Assembly: GCA_035556215.1 (NCBI GenBank)
Contig: DATMFI010000001.1
Span: 6,772 to 70,771 of the forward strand
Length of the DNA: 64,000 bases
Direction: 5' to 3'
Source of the DNA: Palsa-892 sp035556215
GTDB taxonomy: Bacteria; Pseudomonadota; Alphaproteobacteria; Rhizobiales; Xanthobacteraceae
The first letter of the stretch is position 1. Each line of letters opens with the position of its first letter. The position numbers were made by a program, and so were the translations under genes. The notes beneath the pieces were generated by a model, which saw nothing but the letters and a program-made list of their open reading frames with translations, was not told the DNA's origin and did not search any database. This document shows positions 51,363 through 60,533 of the stretch, one piece after another.

Positions 51363-51381
51363 TCGAGGTCAGGAAAGTCCG

Positions 51382-52200
51382 ATGGTGTTGCAGAACCAGA
51401 CATCGGGCGCGGGATATACCGCGCCCGATCCGCATCTTTCCGTCGAAGGCGTGACGCTCCAGTACAAGACCAAGGAGCATCTCGTCACCGCGTGTTACCG
51501 GGTCGATTTCAACGTGCTGAAATCCGATCGCTTCGTGCTGCTCGGACCTTCGGGTTGCGGCAAATCGACGATCCTGAAGGCGATCGGCGGATACATGAAG
51601 CCGGTCGAAGGGCGCATCACGCTGAAGGGGAAGGAGATCGGCAAACCCGGTCCCGACCGCATGATGGTGTTTCAGGAGTTCGACCAGCTCCTGCCGTGGA
51701 AGACGGTGAAAGAAAACGTAACTTTCGCGCTCACATCGAGCGGGCGACTCAAAGGCAAGGCTGCCGACGAACGCGCGATGCAGTACATCGAGAAGGTCAA
51801 TCTCGGCAATTTCGCCGATACATATCCTCATATGCTCTCGGGCGGCATGAAGGCGCGCGTCGCGATCGCGCGCGGCATGGCGATGGAGCCGGATATTCTG
51901 CTGATGGACGAGCCGTTCGCCGCGCTCGACGCGCTGACACGCCGCAAGATGCAGGACGAATTGTTGCAGCTATGGGAGGGGACGAAGTTCACGATCCTGT
52001 TCGTGACGCATTCCATTCCCGAAGCGGTGAAGATCGGCAGCCGCATTCTTTTGTTGTCGCCGCATCCCGGCGAGGTGAAAGCCGAGCTGAATTCGACCGG
52101 CTCCGACGAGCCGGACCCGAAAACCGGGGTCGCGCTTTCCGAGCGCATTCACAAGCTGCTGTTCGCCGACGAAGTCGAAGAGGAGGCGGTCCATGTCTGA
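51382..52200 (+). CDS. ABC transporter ATP-binding protein (SsuB/TauB type)
   Basis: The 272-residue ATPase has Walker A (LLGPSGCGKSTILKAIGGYM, about 53), the Q-loop MMVFQEFDQLLPWKTVKENV, the signature LSGGMKARVAIARGMAM and Walker B (ILLMDEPFAALDALTRRKMQ). The C-terminal extension is as in TauB/SsuB-like proteins. The gene overlaps the permease start by 8 bases. It energises the importer formed with the two flanking genes. Confidence 0.93.
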   Translation: MVLQNQTSGAGYTAPDPHLSVEGVTLQYKTKEHLVTACYRVDFNVLKSDRFVLLGPSGCGKSTILKAIGGYMKPVEGRITLKGKEIGKPGPDRMMVFQEFDQLLPWKTVKENVTFALTSSGRLKGKAADERAMQYIEKVNLGNFADTYPHMLSGGMKARVAIARGMAMEPDILLMDEPFAALDALTRRKMQDELLQLWEGTKFTILFVTHSIPEAVKIGSRILLLSPHPGEVKAELNSTGSDEPDPKTGVALSERIHKLLFADEVEEEAVHV

Positions 52201-53074
52201 GCAATCGGCTGACCTTTCCCTGACACGGTCGGAATTCATCCGTGAAACCGGCATTTCAAAATCCTATGGCGTTGTCGAAAAGCCGCTGTCGCTGATCGAG
52301 CGCATTTACGACCTCAACTGGGTCCGCAAATGTTTCATCCTGCTGGCGCTCGCGGCGGCGTGGCAGATCTATGCAATGCATCTCAACAACGTGCTATTGT
52401 TTCCGACATTGACGCAGACATTCAGCGCGCTCGTCGAGGGCATTCAATCGGGCGGCCTGCTGAAGCGCGCCTGGTTCTCGCTGAGCCTCCTGTTGCAGGG
52501 CTATGCGATCGGGCTGTTGCTCGCCGCGATTCTGACCGGCATCGCTATCGGCACGCAAGTCGGGCAAGATTTTCTGGAAACGCTGACCTCGATGTTCAAC
52601 CCGCTGCCCTCGATCGCGCTCTTGCCGCTTTCGCTGCTGTGGTTTGGCCTCGGCAATGCGAGCCTCATCTTCGTGCTGATCCATGCGGTGCTGTGGGCGG
52701 TCGCGCTCAACACGCATTCGGGATTCAAATCGGTCTCGACGACGATGCGAATGGTCGGGCGCAATTACGGGCTCTCCGGCATTTCCTACATCACGAAAAT
52801 TCTCATCCCGGCGGCGTTCCCGAGCATCCTGACCGGTCTCAAGATCGGCTGGGCCTTCGCCTGGCGCACCTTGATCGCGGCCGAGCTTGTGTTCGGCGTG
52901 TCGTCCGGCTCCGGCGGCCTTGGCTGGTACATCTACGAGAACAAGAACCAGCTTGAAATTCCCGGCGTGTTCGCCGGGCTTCTCTCGGTGATCCTCATCG
53001 GCTTTCTCGTCGAGAACCTGATCTTCCGTGTGATCGAAGCGCGCACCGTGAAGAAGTGGGGCATGCAGAACTAA
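52193..53074 (+). CDS. ABC transporter permease (SsuC/TauC type)
   Basis: The 293-residue permease has six membrane segments; the EAA-type loop for ATPase contact is near SISYITKILIPAAFPSILTG (written GISYITKIL in this protein). The N-terminal 45 residues are soluble. The ATG at 52193 overlaps the ATPase gene. It is followed 23 bases later by the dehydrogenase gene. Confidence 0.92.
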   Translation: MSEQSADLSLTRSEFIRETGISKSYGVVEKPLSLIERIYDLNWVRKCFILLALAAAWQIYAMHLNNVLLFPTLTQTFSALVEGIQSGGLLKRAWFSLSLLLQGYAIGLLLAAILTGIAIGTQVGQDFLETLTSMFNPLPSIALLPLSLLWFGLGNASLIFVLIHAVLWAVALNTHSGFKSVSTTMRMVGRNYGLSGISYITKILIPAAFPSILTGLKIGWAFAWRTLIAAELVFGVSSGSGGLGWYIYENKNQLEIPGVFAGLLSVILIGFLVENLIFRVIEARTVKKWGMQN

Positions 53075-53097
53075 CCTCTCAATCGAAAGACAAGACA

Positions 53098-54174
53098 ATG
53101 AAGACCTACAAAATCGCAGCCATTCCGGGCGACGGCATCGGCAAGGAAGTGATCGCGGCCGGTATCGAAGTGCTGAACGCGCTTGCCAAGCGCGAAGGCA
53201 AATTCGCCTTCAAGTTCGACCACTTCGATTGGGGTTCGGATTATTACAAAAAGCATGGCGTGATGATGCCGGAAGGCGGTCGCGAGCAGATCAAGAATCA
53301 CGACGCCATTTTCTTCGGCGCTGTCGGCGCGCCGGATGTGCCGGATCACATCACGCTTTGGGGGCTGCGGCTCGCGATCTGCCAGCCGTTCGATCAATAT
53401 GCCAATGTGCGGCCGACGCGCATTCTGCCGGGCATCGTCAGCCCGCTGCGCGCCGTCACCGGGCCGGAGCTCGACTGGGTGATCGTGCGCGAGAATTCGG
53501 AAGGCGAATATGCCGGCGTCGGCGGGCGCGTGCATCGCGGCCTGCCGGAAGAAACGGCGACCGACGTTGCGGTTTTCACCCGCACCGGCGTCGCGCGCAT
53601 CATTCGCTTCGCATTCGAGCTTGCGCGGTCGCGGCCGCGCAAACAGCTCACCATCGTCACGAAGTCGAACGCGCAGCGTCACGGCATGGTGATGTGGGAC
53701 GACATCGCGCTTGAAGTCGCGCAGGAATTCCCTGACGTAAAATGGGACAAGATGTTGGTGGATGCGATGACGATGCGCATGACGCTTCGTCCCGAGACGC
53801 TCGACACCATCGTTGCCACCAATCTGCATGCCGACGTTCTGTCGGATCTTGCGGCGGCGCTTGCGGGCTCGCTCGGCATCGCGCCGACGGCGAACATCAA
53901 TCCCGAGCGCAAATTTCCGTCGATGTTCGAACCGATCCACGGTTCGGCCTTCGACATCACCGGGAAGGGGATTGCGAACCCGACCGGCACTTTCTGGACC
54001 GCGACAATGATGCTCGATCATCTCGGCGAGAAGGAAGCGGGCGCGCGCCTGATGAAGGCGGTCGAGCGGGTGACCGCCGATAAAAGCCTGCATACGCCCG
54101 ATCTCGGCGGTAAGGCGACGACGCGGCAGGTGACCGATGCGGTCATCAAGTCGATCGAGGGAGGCAACGAATAA
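53098..54174 (+). CDS. Tartrate/isopropylmalate-type dehydrogenase (decarboxylating)
   Basis: The 358-residue protein belongs to the beta-decarboxylating dehydrogenase family. AAIPGDGIGKEVIAAGIEVL (about 6-25) opens the NAD domain; VIVRENSEGEYAGVGGRVHR (about 133) and the metal site DAMTMRMTLRPE and ATNLHADVLSD follow. The sequence is closer to tartrate dehydrogenase/D-malate dehydrogenase (TtuC-like) than to LeuB: the loop with LWGLRLAICQPFDQYANVRP has the TDH form. It oxidises tartrate or D-malate with NAD and Mn. Last gene of the GntR-controlled operon. Confidence 0.88.
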   Translation: MKTYKIAAIPGDGIGKEVIAAGIEVLNALAKREGKFAFKFDHFDWGSDYYKKHGVMMPEGGREQIKNHDAIFFGAVGAPDVPDHITLWGLRLAICQPFDQYANVRPTRILPGIVSPLRAVTGPELDWVIVRENSEGEYAGVGGRVHRGLPEETATDVAVFTRTGVARIIRFAFELARSRPRKQLTIVTKSNAQRHGMVMWDDIALEVAQEFPDVKWDKMLVDAMTMRMTLRPETLDTIVATNLHADVLSDLAAALAGSLGIAPTANINPERKFPSMFEPIHGSAFDITGKGIANPTGTFWTATMMLDHLGEKEAGARLMKAVERVTADKSLHTPDLGGKATTRQVTDAVIKSIEGGNE

Positions 54175-54195
54175 CGCGGGTTTCCCGCGTTATTC
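54169..54195 (+). terminator. Hairpin after the dehydrogenase
   Basis: GAATAACGCGGG (54169-54180), TTT loop, CCCGCGTTATTC (54184-54195): 12-bp perfect stem. A T-run is missing. The remaining 257 bases to the Mla operon are AT-richer but show no other element. Confidence 0.55.
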
Positions 54196-54452
54196 GCTAA
54201 GCCCCTGCGGCCGTTAACTTTTCATTAACCTAATAAGGTAAATCGCGTTTCGAATTCTTAGCGATTTGTTAAGCATATCCGCGAGGCCAAAGGTTTGACG
54301 GGTGGCGGATACCCGGAGCCGCGCTCGGCAGTTATCTGCCGGACGCACGATGCCGTTCCGAAAATTTTCCGCTCGTTCGATCGTCATGGTCTCGTGTGAC
54401 GGCACGTGCCGCACAGCAAGTTCTGTCTTCGCCTCGGTGAGGGAGCGGCTTC

Positions 54453-55595
54453 GTGACGGCGGGAACTTTGACGTTGCTGAGCGGCGAGTCGGGCCGCGAT
54501 CATCTCGCTTTCGCCGCCGCCGGCGTGTGGACGGCCGAGAATGCGGCGGCGCTTGAATCGCTGATCGATGCAGCCACGCGGCCGAACCTGCCAGCGCGAA
54601 CGATCGCGCTCGACACCGAAAAGATCGAACGGCTCGATTCATTCGGAGCCTGGCTGATCGAACGCGCATTACGCACGTGGAACGGGCAGGGGCTCGAAGC
54701 GAAGCTCATCGGCCTCAACGAGAATTTCCAGAGCCTGTTCGACAAGGTGCAGGCCGGCACACAACAACTGTCGGCGCCGCCGAAGAAACCCAACTCGATC
54801 ATCGCGACACTCGAGAGCGTCGGCCGCACGATGTCGGCGGTGTTCGACGATCTCGTGCTGCTCGCGCAGATGGTCGGCTCGGTAATCGTCGCGTTCTTCC
54901 GCGTGCTGCGGCATCCGTCGCGCTTTCGTTTCACCTCGATGGTCAATCACATCGAGCGGGTCGGCTGGCATGCGCTGCCGATCATCCTGCTGATCACGCT
55001 TTTGATCGGCGCGATCCTGGCGCAGCAGGGCATTTTCCATTTCCGCAAGTTCGGCGCCGACATTTATGTCGTCGATATGGTGGGCGTTCTTGTGCTGCGC
55101 GAACTCGCGGTGCTGATCGTCTGCATCATGGTCGCGGGCCGCTCGGGGAGCTCCTATACCGCCGAGATCGGCGCGATGAAGATGCGCGAGGAGATCGACG
55201 CGTTGCGCACCATGGGCTTCGACCCGATCGAGGTGCTGATCCTGCCGCGCATCCTCGCGATCGTGATCGCGGTTCCGATCCTGACCTTGTTCGGCGCGCT
55301 TGCCGCGCTTTACGGCGGCGGGCTGGTGGCGTGGCTCTATGGCGGCATCGCGCCGGAAGTATTCATGTCGCGATTGCGCGAAGCGATCTCGATCGAATCC
55401 TTCAAGGTCGGCATGTGGAAGGCGCCGTTCATGGCGCTCGTCATCGGCATTGTCGCCTGCGTCGAAGGCCTGCAGGTCAAGGGCAGCGCCGAGTCGCTCG
55501 GCGAGCGCACGACGAACTCTGTCGTGAAGGCGATCTTCCTCGTCATCGTGCTCGACGGCCTGTTTGCCATGTTCTTCGCGTCGATCGGATTGTGA
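54453..55595 (+). CDS. mlaE: MlaE-family lipid ABC permease with N-terminal STAS domain
   Basis: The 380-residue protein has an N-terminal STAS-like domain (residues about 1-105, TIALDTEKIERLDSFGAWLI) fused to the MlaE permease: VNHIERVGWHALPIILLITL, ADIYVVDMVGVLVLRELAVL, AGRSGSSYTAEIGAMKMREE and MGFDPIEVLILPR. In E. coli STAS is a separate protein (MlaB). It forms the membrane part of the retrograde phospholipid transporter Mla. It starts with GTG 54453. Confidence 0.93.
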   Translation: MTAGTLTLLSGESGRDHLAFAAAGVWTAENAAALESLIDAATRPNLPARTIALDTEKIERLDSFGAWLIERALRTWNGQGLEAKLIGLNENFQSLFDKVQAGTQQLSAPPKKPNSIIATLESVGRTMSAVFDDLVLLAQMVGSVIVAFFRVLRHPSRFRFTSMVNHIERVGWHALPIILLITLLIGAILAQQGIFHFRKFGADIYVVDMVGVLVLRELAVLIVCIMVAGRSGSSYTAEIGAMKMREEIDALRTMGFDPIEVLILPRILAIVIAVPILTLFGALAALYGGGLVAWLYGGIAPEVFMSRLREAISIESFKVGMWKAPFMALVIGIVACVEGLQVKGSAESLGERTTNSVVKAIFLVIVLDGLFAMFFASIGL

Positions 55596-55597
55596 CG

Positions 55598-56374
55598 ATG
55601 GCAAAAGCTTCCGAGCCGGTCATTCAGGTCAAGGATGTGGTGGTCGAGTTGAACTCGAACCGTATCCTCGACGGCATCACGCTCGACGTGTATCGCGGTG
55701 AAATCCTCGGTTTCGTCGGTGCTTCGGGCGCGGGCAAATCGGTGCTGACGCGCACGATCGTTGGCCTGCTGCCGAAGCAGGCGGGCAAAATCGAGGTATT
55801 CGGAACGAACCTCGACGGCCTCGACGAAGACGAGCGGCGCAATATCGAGCGGCGCTGGGGCATTCTCTTCCAGCAGGGTGCGCTGTTTTCCTCGCTCACG
55901 GTCGGGCAGAACGTCGAATTCCCGATGCTGGAATATCTCGATCTTTCGCCGCGGCTGATGACCGAAATGGCGATCACCAAGCTCGAGATGGTGGGCCTGA
56001 AACCCGATGTCTACCGCAAGTACCCTTCGGAGCTTTCGGGCGGCATGATCAAGCGCGTCGCGCTTGCCCGCGCGCTCGCCCTGGACCCCGAAATCCTGTT
56101 TCTTGACGAGCCGACCTCCGGCCTCGATCCGATCAGCGCCCATGAATTCGACCAGTTGATCCTGACCCTGCAACGGGCGTCGCAAATGGCGATTTTCATG
56201 GTGACGCATGACCTCGACAGCCTCTACGCGACCTGCGACCGTATTGCGGTTCTGCTCAACGGCAAGATCGGCGTCGTCGGCAATATCGACGTGATGCTGG
56301 CGTCGGAGGAGCCCTGGCTCAAATCATATTTCCATGGCGCGCGGGCGCGCGTTGGCCAGCAAGGCAAGCAATAG
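55598..56374 (+). CDS. mlaF: MlaF-like ABC ATPase
   Basis: The 258-residue ATPase has Walker A (FVGASGAGKSVLTRTIVGLL), signature (ELSGGMIKRVALARALALDP), Walker B (ILFLDEPTSGLDPISAHEFD) and H-loop (MVTHDLDSLYATCDRI). It drives phospholipid transfer with MlaE. The start at 55598 lies 2 bases after the mlaE stop. Confidence 0.95.
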   Translation: MAKASEPVIQVKDVVVELNSNRILDGITLDVYRGEILGFVGASGAGKSVLTRTIVGLLPKQAGKIEVFGTNLDGLDEDERRNIERRWGILFQQGALFSSLTVGQNVEFPMLEYLDLSPRLMTEMAITKLEMVGLKPDVYRKYPSELSGGMIKRVALARALALDPEILFLDEPTSGLDPISAHEFDQLILTLQRASQMAIFMVTHDLDSLYATCDRIAVLLNGKIGVVGNIDVMLASEEPWLKSYFHGARARVGQQGKQ

Positions 56375-56387
56375 GCGGAGAATAACG

Positions 56388-57191
56388 ATGGAACGCAAAG
56401 CGCATTACGTCCTGATCGGATTGTTCACCTTCGCTGCGATCGCCGCTGCGTTCGGCTTCGTGTTCTGGATCCACCACACATCGGACAAGAAGACCGGCGT
56501 GGCGTATCGCGTGATCTTCGACGGCGCCGTCTCGGGTCTGCGGGTCGGAAGCTCGGTGCTGTTCAACGGCATCCGTGTCGGCGAAGTGACGGCGCTCAAG
56601 CTCGATCCTGATGCGCCGTCACAGGTGACGGCGCTGATCATCGTCAACAAGGCAACTCCCATTCGCTCGGATACTTATGTCGGTCTCGAATTCACGGGCC
56701 TGACCGGCATTGCCGCCGTATCGCTGAAGGGTATTTCGACCACGGCGCCGCTGCTCGAAAAGGAGGAGGGCGAGCCGCCGAGCCTGCGCGCCGATATCGG
56801 CGCGAGCCAGGACGCGATGCAGGCCGCGCGCGACGTGCTGGCGCGGGCCGATGCCGTCATCACCGCCAATCAGGAAGACTTGCGCAAGGCGATCCAGAAC
56901 CTCGCGAAGTTCAGCGACACGCTGGCGAAGAATTCCGAAAACCTGGATTCGATCATCGCCAACACCAAGGATGCGACGGCTTCAGCAAAGGATTTCATGG
57001 CATCCGGCAAGGATCTGATGGTGTCGGGCAAGGAGATGGTGGAAAACGTCGACAAGCGCACGGCGGAGATGAGCGGGCACTTCAATACGCTGATGAAGAC
57101 CTCGACCGCGCAGGTGCAGGTCATCGGCAAGTCGATTTCGGAGCTTGCGAAGAACCCGTCGCGGATCCTGTTCGGCGGAGGCGGGCGTTAA
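56388..57191 (+). CDS. mlaD: MlaD-like MCE-domain protein
   Basis: The 267-residue protein has an N-terminal membrane anchor (HYVLIGLFTFAAIAAAFGFV), one MCE domain (VIFDGAVSGLRVGSSVLFNG, IRVGEVTALKL, and TYVGLEFTGLTGIAAVSLKG) and a long helical C-terminus. MlaD forms the periplasmic hexamer that binds phospholipid. It begins 13 bases after mlaF, with GGCGGAG upstream. The C-terminal helices are longer than in E. coli MlaD. Confidence 0.94.
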   Translation: MERKAHYVLIGLFTFAAIAAAFGFVFWIHHTSDKKTGVAYRVIFDGAVSGLRVGSSVLFNGIRVGEVTALKLDPDAPSQVTALIIVNKATPIRSDTYVGLEFTGLTGIAAVSLKGISTTAPLLEKEEGEPPSLRADIGASQDAMQAARDVLARADAVITANQEDLRKAIQNLAKFSDTLAKNSENLDSIIANTKDATASAKDFMASGKDLMVSGKEMVENVDKRTAEMSGHFNTLMKTSTAQVQVIGKSISELAKNPSRILFGGGGR

Positions 57192-57332
57192 TCTCGCGCT
57201 ATCCGCGCTAGCTCCCGCAATCGCCAGAGGACGCTCGATATCTCCTGCCTGACCCCGGTCTTGCGCCGGGATTGTTCCGCGCGGCGATGTTCGAAGAACG
57301 GTTCGGCAACGGAGCCAGGAGAAAAAGCGGGC

Positions 57333-57560
57333 TTACTTTTTTTGCCGGGGCGCCCGTATTTCAGCCGCGTATTTATCGGCGATGTCCTCGTACAGCTCTT
57401 TCAACTGATTGAGCGGGATCATCACCGATATCCGCGAGCCGGCAGGTCTGACGAAGCTGAGTTCGGCAAGATCCTTGTCGTCGTGAACGGTCAGATGGAT
57501 ATATTCTGCCCTCTCGGAAAGGGGTGGCAACCTCGTAATCATTCCGTATTCTAGGCTCAA
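57333..57560 (-). CDS. Hypothetical small protein (75 aa)
   Basis: ATG 57560 (or 57542). The 75-residue protein reads MSLEYGMITRLPPLSERAEY, then IHLTVHDDKDLAELSFVRPA and a helical end with KELYEDIADKYAAEIRAPRQ. The codon use and amphipathic pattern are gene-like, but the family is not recognised. The C-terminal RQKK is basic. It is isolated between mlaD and tRNA-Thr. Confidence 0.5.
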   Translation of the reverse strand: MSLEYGMITRLPPLSERAEYIHLTVHDDKDLAELSFVRPAGSRISVMIPLNQLKELYEDIADKYAAEIRAPRQKK

Positions 57561-57589
57561 ACGATACGAGTTGCTAGAGAAGCGAAAAC

Positions 57590-57664
57590 TGGTGCCGGAT
57601 GAGGGGATTGAACCCCCGACCTTCGGTTTACAAAACCGCTGCTCTACCGCTGAGCTAATCCGGC
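57590..57664 (-). tRNA. tRNA-Thr (UGU)
   Basis: On the minus strand it begins GCCGGATTAGCTCAGCGGTA and ends CATCCGGC-A-CCA; CCA is encoded (57592-57590). The anticodon arm CGGTTTTGTAAACCG gives anticodon TGT. D-loop, T-loop (GGTTCAATCCC) and acceptor pairs are all present. Confidence 0.96.
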
Positions 57665-57744
57665 AATTTTATGCGGCCGCAAATAATCAGATTTTCCGGC
57701 TCGCGTACAGACATGAAGTTTAGCGCGCCGCTTTCAACGGCGCG

Positions 57745-58632
57745 TTAATGAGCGGATTTTCCCTTGATCTCGTCGAGAAAAGCGCGCGCCGCCTTGCTGA
57801 GATAGCGCTCGCGATGACGCAGCACGGTGAAGGCGCGCTCGGGCAGTTGCAGCGGAATCGCTTTCAGCTTGCCGAGCGCGATGCCGCGAGCGGCGACGAG
57901 TTCGGAAATTGCAGTGGCGCCAGCTCCCGCTTCGACCGCCATGCGGACGGCCTCGTTGGACGGAAGCTCGAGAACGACGTTGAGCTGACCGATTGAGAGT
58001 TTCCAGCGCTTCAGCGCCTCCTCGAATTCGGATCGCGTTCCCGAGCCCGGTTCGCGCAGCACCCAATCGAGGTTCGGCAAGTCGGACGCGCTGATCCGCC
58101 GTTTCGACGCAAGGTGTTTGGGGTCTGCCACGATGATGAGGCGATCGCGCGCAATCGCCTGCTGCATCAGATTTTCGGCTTCGATCCGCCCTTCGACGAA
58201 GCCGATATCGGCGGCGCCGTGCTGCACCGCTTCGGCGACTTGTGTGCTGTTGCCGGCGGCAAGCTCGATCTTCACGCCGGGGTGAACCTTGCGGAAACGG
58301 ACGATGTGCAGCGGCAGCCAGTAGCTCGCAATCGTTTGGCTCGCATGGATCGCAAGCGTGCCGCGCTCGAGGCCGCTCAGCTCGGCAAGCGCGACTTCCG
58401 CCGCGCGGGTGCGGGCGAGAATGGCGCGCGCTTCGTCGAGAAAGAGGCGGCCGGCGTCGGTCAGCTCGATGCCGCGGCCGACGCGGCTGAAAAGCTTTAC
58501 CGTGTGACGCGATTCAAGCGCGGAGACGGCGGCGCTGACCGCCGATTGCGTGAGATTGAGCTTTTGCGCGGCATGGGTGACATGCTCGCACTCGGCGACC
58601 GCGACAAAAATCCGAAGCTGTTCGAGCGTCAT
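57745..58632 (-). CDS. LysR-family transcriptional regulator
   Basis: The 295-residue protein has the N-terminal HTH (MTLEQLRIFVAVAECEHVTH, AQKLNLTQSAVSAAVSALES) and a periplasmic-binding-protein-like effector domain. It resembles the CysB/CbbR/YeiE branch. ATG 58632 lies 4 bases after the acyl-CoA dehydrogenase stop, on the same strand, so the two are probably co-transcribed. That is unusual for LysR genes, which are normally divergent from targets. Confidence 0.9.
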   Translation of the reverse strand: MTLEQLRIFVAVAECEHVTHAAQKLNLTQSAVSAAVSALESRHTVKLFSRVGRGIELTDAGRLFLDEARAILARTRAAEVALAELSGLERGTLAIHASQTIASYWLPLHIVRFRKVHPGVKIELAAGNSTQVAEAVQHGAADIGFVEGRIEAENLMQQAIARDRLIIVADPKHLASKRRISASDLPNLDWVLREPGSGTRSEFEEALKRWKLSIGQLNVVLELPSNEAVRMAVEAGAGATAISELVAARGIALGKLKAIPLQLPERAFTVLRHRERYLSKAARAFLDEIKGKSAH

Positions 58633-58636
58633 GCGT

Positions 58637-59863
58637 TCATTCCGCGGCGGGTTGCTTCCTGTTGGCGATGTCGAGATAGCCTTCGCGTGTTTGCGGCAGT
58701 TTCCAGCCGAGCACCTTGGAAGCAACGAGCGTGCGCAATACCTGCGCCGTGCCGCCGCCGATGGTGAACATGCGCACGTCGCGCGCCATGCGCTCGACCG
58801 GGAAATTGTTGGAATAACCGCGCGCGCCGTAAAACTGCAGCGCGTCGTTGACGATCTTGATCGCAGCTTCCGCGGCGTAGATTTTGGCTTGCGCCGCGAG
58901 TTCCGGATCGGGGAAGGGGCTGCCGTTCGCGCCTTTCGAGCGCGCAGCGGTATAGAGCATCAGCCGCGAAGCGGTAAGCGCCACCTGCATGTCGGCCAGC
59001 ATCCATTGCAGGCCCTGGAATTCCGCGATCGGCCTTCCGAACTGTTCGCGCGTCTTGATCCATTCGAGTGCGTAGTCGAACGCGCCGCCGGCAACGCCAA
59101 GCGCCACAGTGCCGGCGCCGACACGCTGCGAATTATATGCGTTCATCAGGTCGGCGAAGCCGCGTTTGATGCCCGATGGCGGCGTCAGCATCATATCGGC
59201 GGAGACTTCGAGGTTCTCGAAAGCAAGCTCGCCTTCGGGCATGCCGCGCAACCCCATGGTCGGCTCGCGCCGGACGAATTTCAGCCCCTTGTCCTTTTCG
59301 CGCACAGCAAGGAAGCCGCCGATGCCGAGCGGGCGGTTCTGCTCGTCGAAGACTTTCGCGAAGATGAGGTGCAGCTTCGAGACGCCCGCGCCGGTGATCC
59401 AGTGCTTGCGGCCATTGATGATGTATTTGCCGCCGCGTTTGTCGGCGCGCGTCTGCATGTGCATGGCGTCGCTGCCGGCGTCAGGCTCGGTGATGCAGAT
59501 GGCGGGCTTGTCGCCGCCGAGCACGAGTTCGGCCGCGAGGCGCTTTTGCGCTTCGCTGCCGTAATGCATCACGCTCGAGATCGCGCCCATATTGGTTTCG
59601 ACGGCGATACGCGAGGCGACGGTACAGGCCTTGCCGAGTTCCTCGATCACCAGCACAGCGTCGAGGAAAGAGGCGCCCTGGCCGCCGTATTCGCGCGGGA
59701 TCGTCATGCCGAGAAAGCCCTCGGCCTTCATTGCCTCGACGACATCCCACGGATATTCGCCGCTGCGGTCGATTTCGATGCCGCGCTTCCTCGCGACATC
59801 GTTGGCGAATTTGCGGGCGCGCGCCTGAAGGGCGAGTTCTGAGGGTGAGAGGCCAAGATCCAT
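58637..59863 (-). CDS. Acyl-CoA dehydrogenase
   Basis: The 408-residue flavoenzyme has the N-terminal helical domain, the ACITEPDAGSDAMHMQTRAD-type beta domain (here ICITEPDAGSDAMHMQ, about 134-149) and C-terminal helices with IYAAEAAIKIVNDALQFYGA and GGGTAQVLRTLVASKVL. The substrate acyl-CoA cannot be assigned. Start ATG 59863 precedes DLGLSPSELALQ. It is followed by the LysR gene. Confidence 0.92.
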   Translation of the reverse strand: MDLGLSPSELALQARARKFANDVARKRGIEIDRSGEYPWDVVEAMKAEGFLGMTIPREYGGQGASFLDAVLVIEELGKACTVASRIAVETNMGAISSVMHYGSEAQKRLAAELVLGGDKPAICITEPDAGSDAMHMQTRADKRGGKYIINGRKHWITGAGVSKLHLIFAKVFDEQNRPLGIGGFLAVREKDKGLKFVRREPTMGLRGMPEGELAFENLEVSADMMLTPPSGIKRGFADLMNAYNSQRVGAGTVALGVAGGAFDYALEWIKTREQFGRPIAEFQGLQWMLADMQVALTASRLMLYTAARSKGANGSPFPDPELAAQAKIYAAEAAIKIVNDALQFYGARGYSNNFPVERMARDVRMFTIGGGTAQVLRTLVASKVLGWKLPQTREGYLDIANRKQPAAE

Positions 59864-60047
59864 CGGTAATGCCTTACGCTGGAAAGCGGAAATCCGCCCC
59901 GGAATTGCTCTTTATTGGATAACAGAGCCGCCCCCTGACAGCCAGCAAGCGAAAAAAGCGGACTTTAAGCGGCCAGGCCGGATTTTCGGCGGTAACTCTC
60001 TTTGAGGAATTGCATGGGATGATCGCGGCTCGCGAAAGGGGCTTTCC

Positions 60048-60518
60048 GTGAATCGTGTGATCGCATTGGCGGTTGTAATGCTGGGCATTGTTGCGATGAG
60101 CGTTATGGCTCCGAGCGGGCCGGTGCGCGCGGATAATGAGCCGCTCCTGTGGCCGGACGGAACGATTACCTATCGCGATTGGGGGATGTACCGGCCGGGC
60201 CTGCCCGTTCTGATCGAGCGCCCGTATCGCTACGGCGGCGGCATCGTCAGCAAGAACGAGGGCGCTTCGTATTTTCCCGGAAGTTATTCGAACAACGCGC
60301 CAGCGCCTGCGCGCGATCCGGATTTCTACCCGAGCAATCAGCGCGATCCGAATGCCTATCGCGCGAAGCCGCAGATCCGTCCGGTCGCGCCGGAGCCTTA
60401 CTATCGCTCGTGGGGAACGGGATCGGATTCTGCGCCGGCACCGGCGACAGACCCGGCGCCGGAGGGGCCGTCGGTGATCGTCGCGCCGGAGGTTGACGTC
60501 AATCGCCGCCGGCGCTGA
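60048..60518 (+). CDS. Secreted proline/tyrosine-rich hypothetical protein (156 aa)
   Basis: GTG 60048 follows AAAGGGG. A signal peptide (VIALAVVMLGIVAMSVMAPS, cleavage about residue 28, PVRA-D) precedes a low-complexity mature part rich in Pro, Tyr and Asp (YFPGSYSNNAPAPARDPDFY), ending in basic RRRR. No domain is recognised. Periplasmic location is likely. Confidence 0.65.
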   Translation: MNRVIALAVVMLGIVAMSVMAPSGPVRADNEPLLWPDGTITYRDWGMYRPGLPVLIERPYRYGGGIVSKNEGASYFPGSYSNNAPAPARDPDFYPSNQRDPNAYRAKPQIRPVAPEPYYRSWGTGSDSAPAPATDPAPEGPSVIVAPEVDVNRRRR

Positions 60519-60533
60519 TCGATTCGAGATTCG

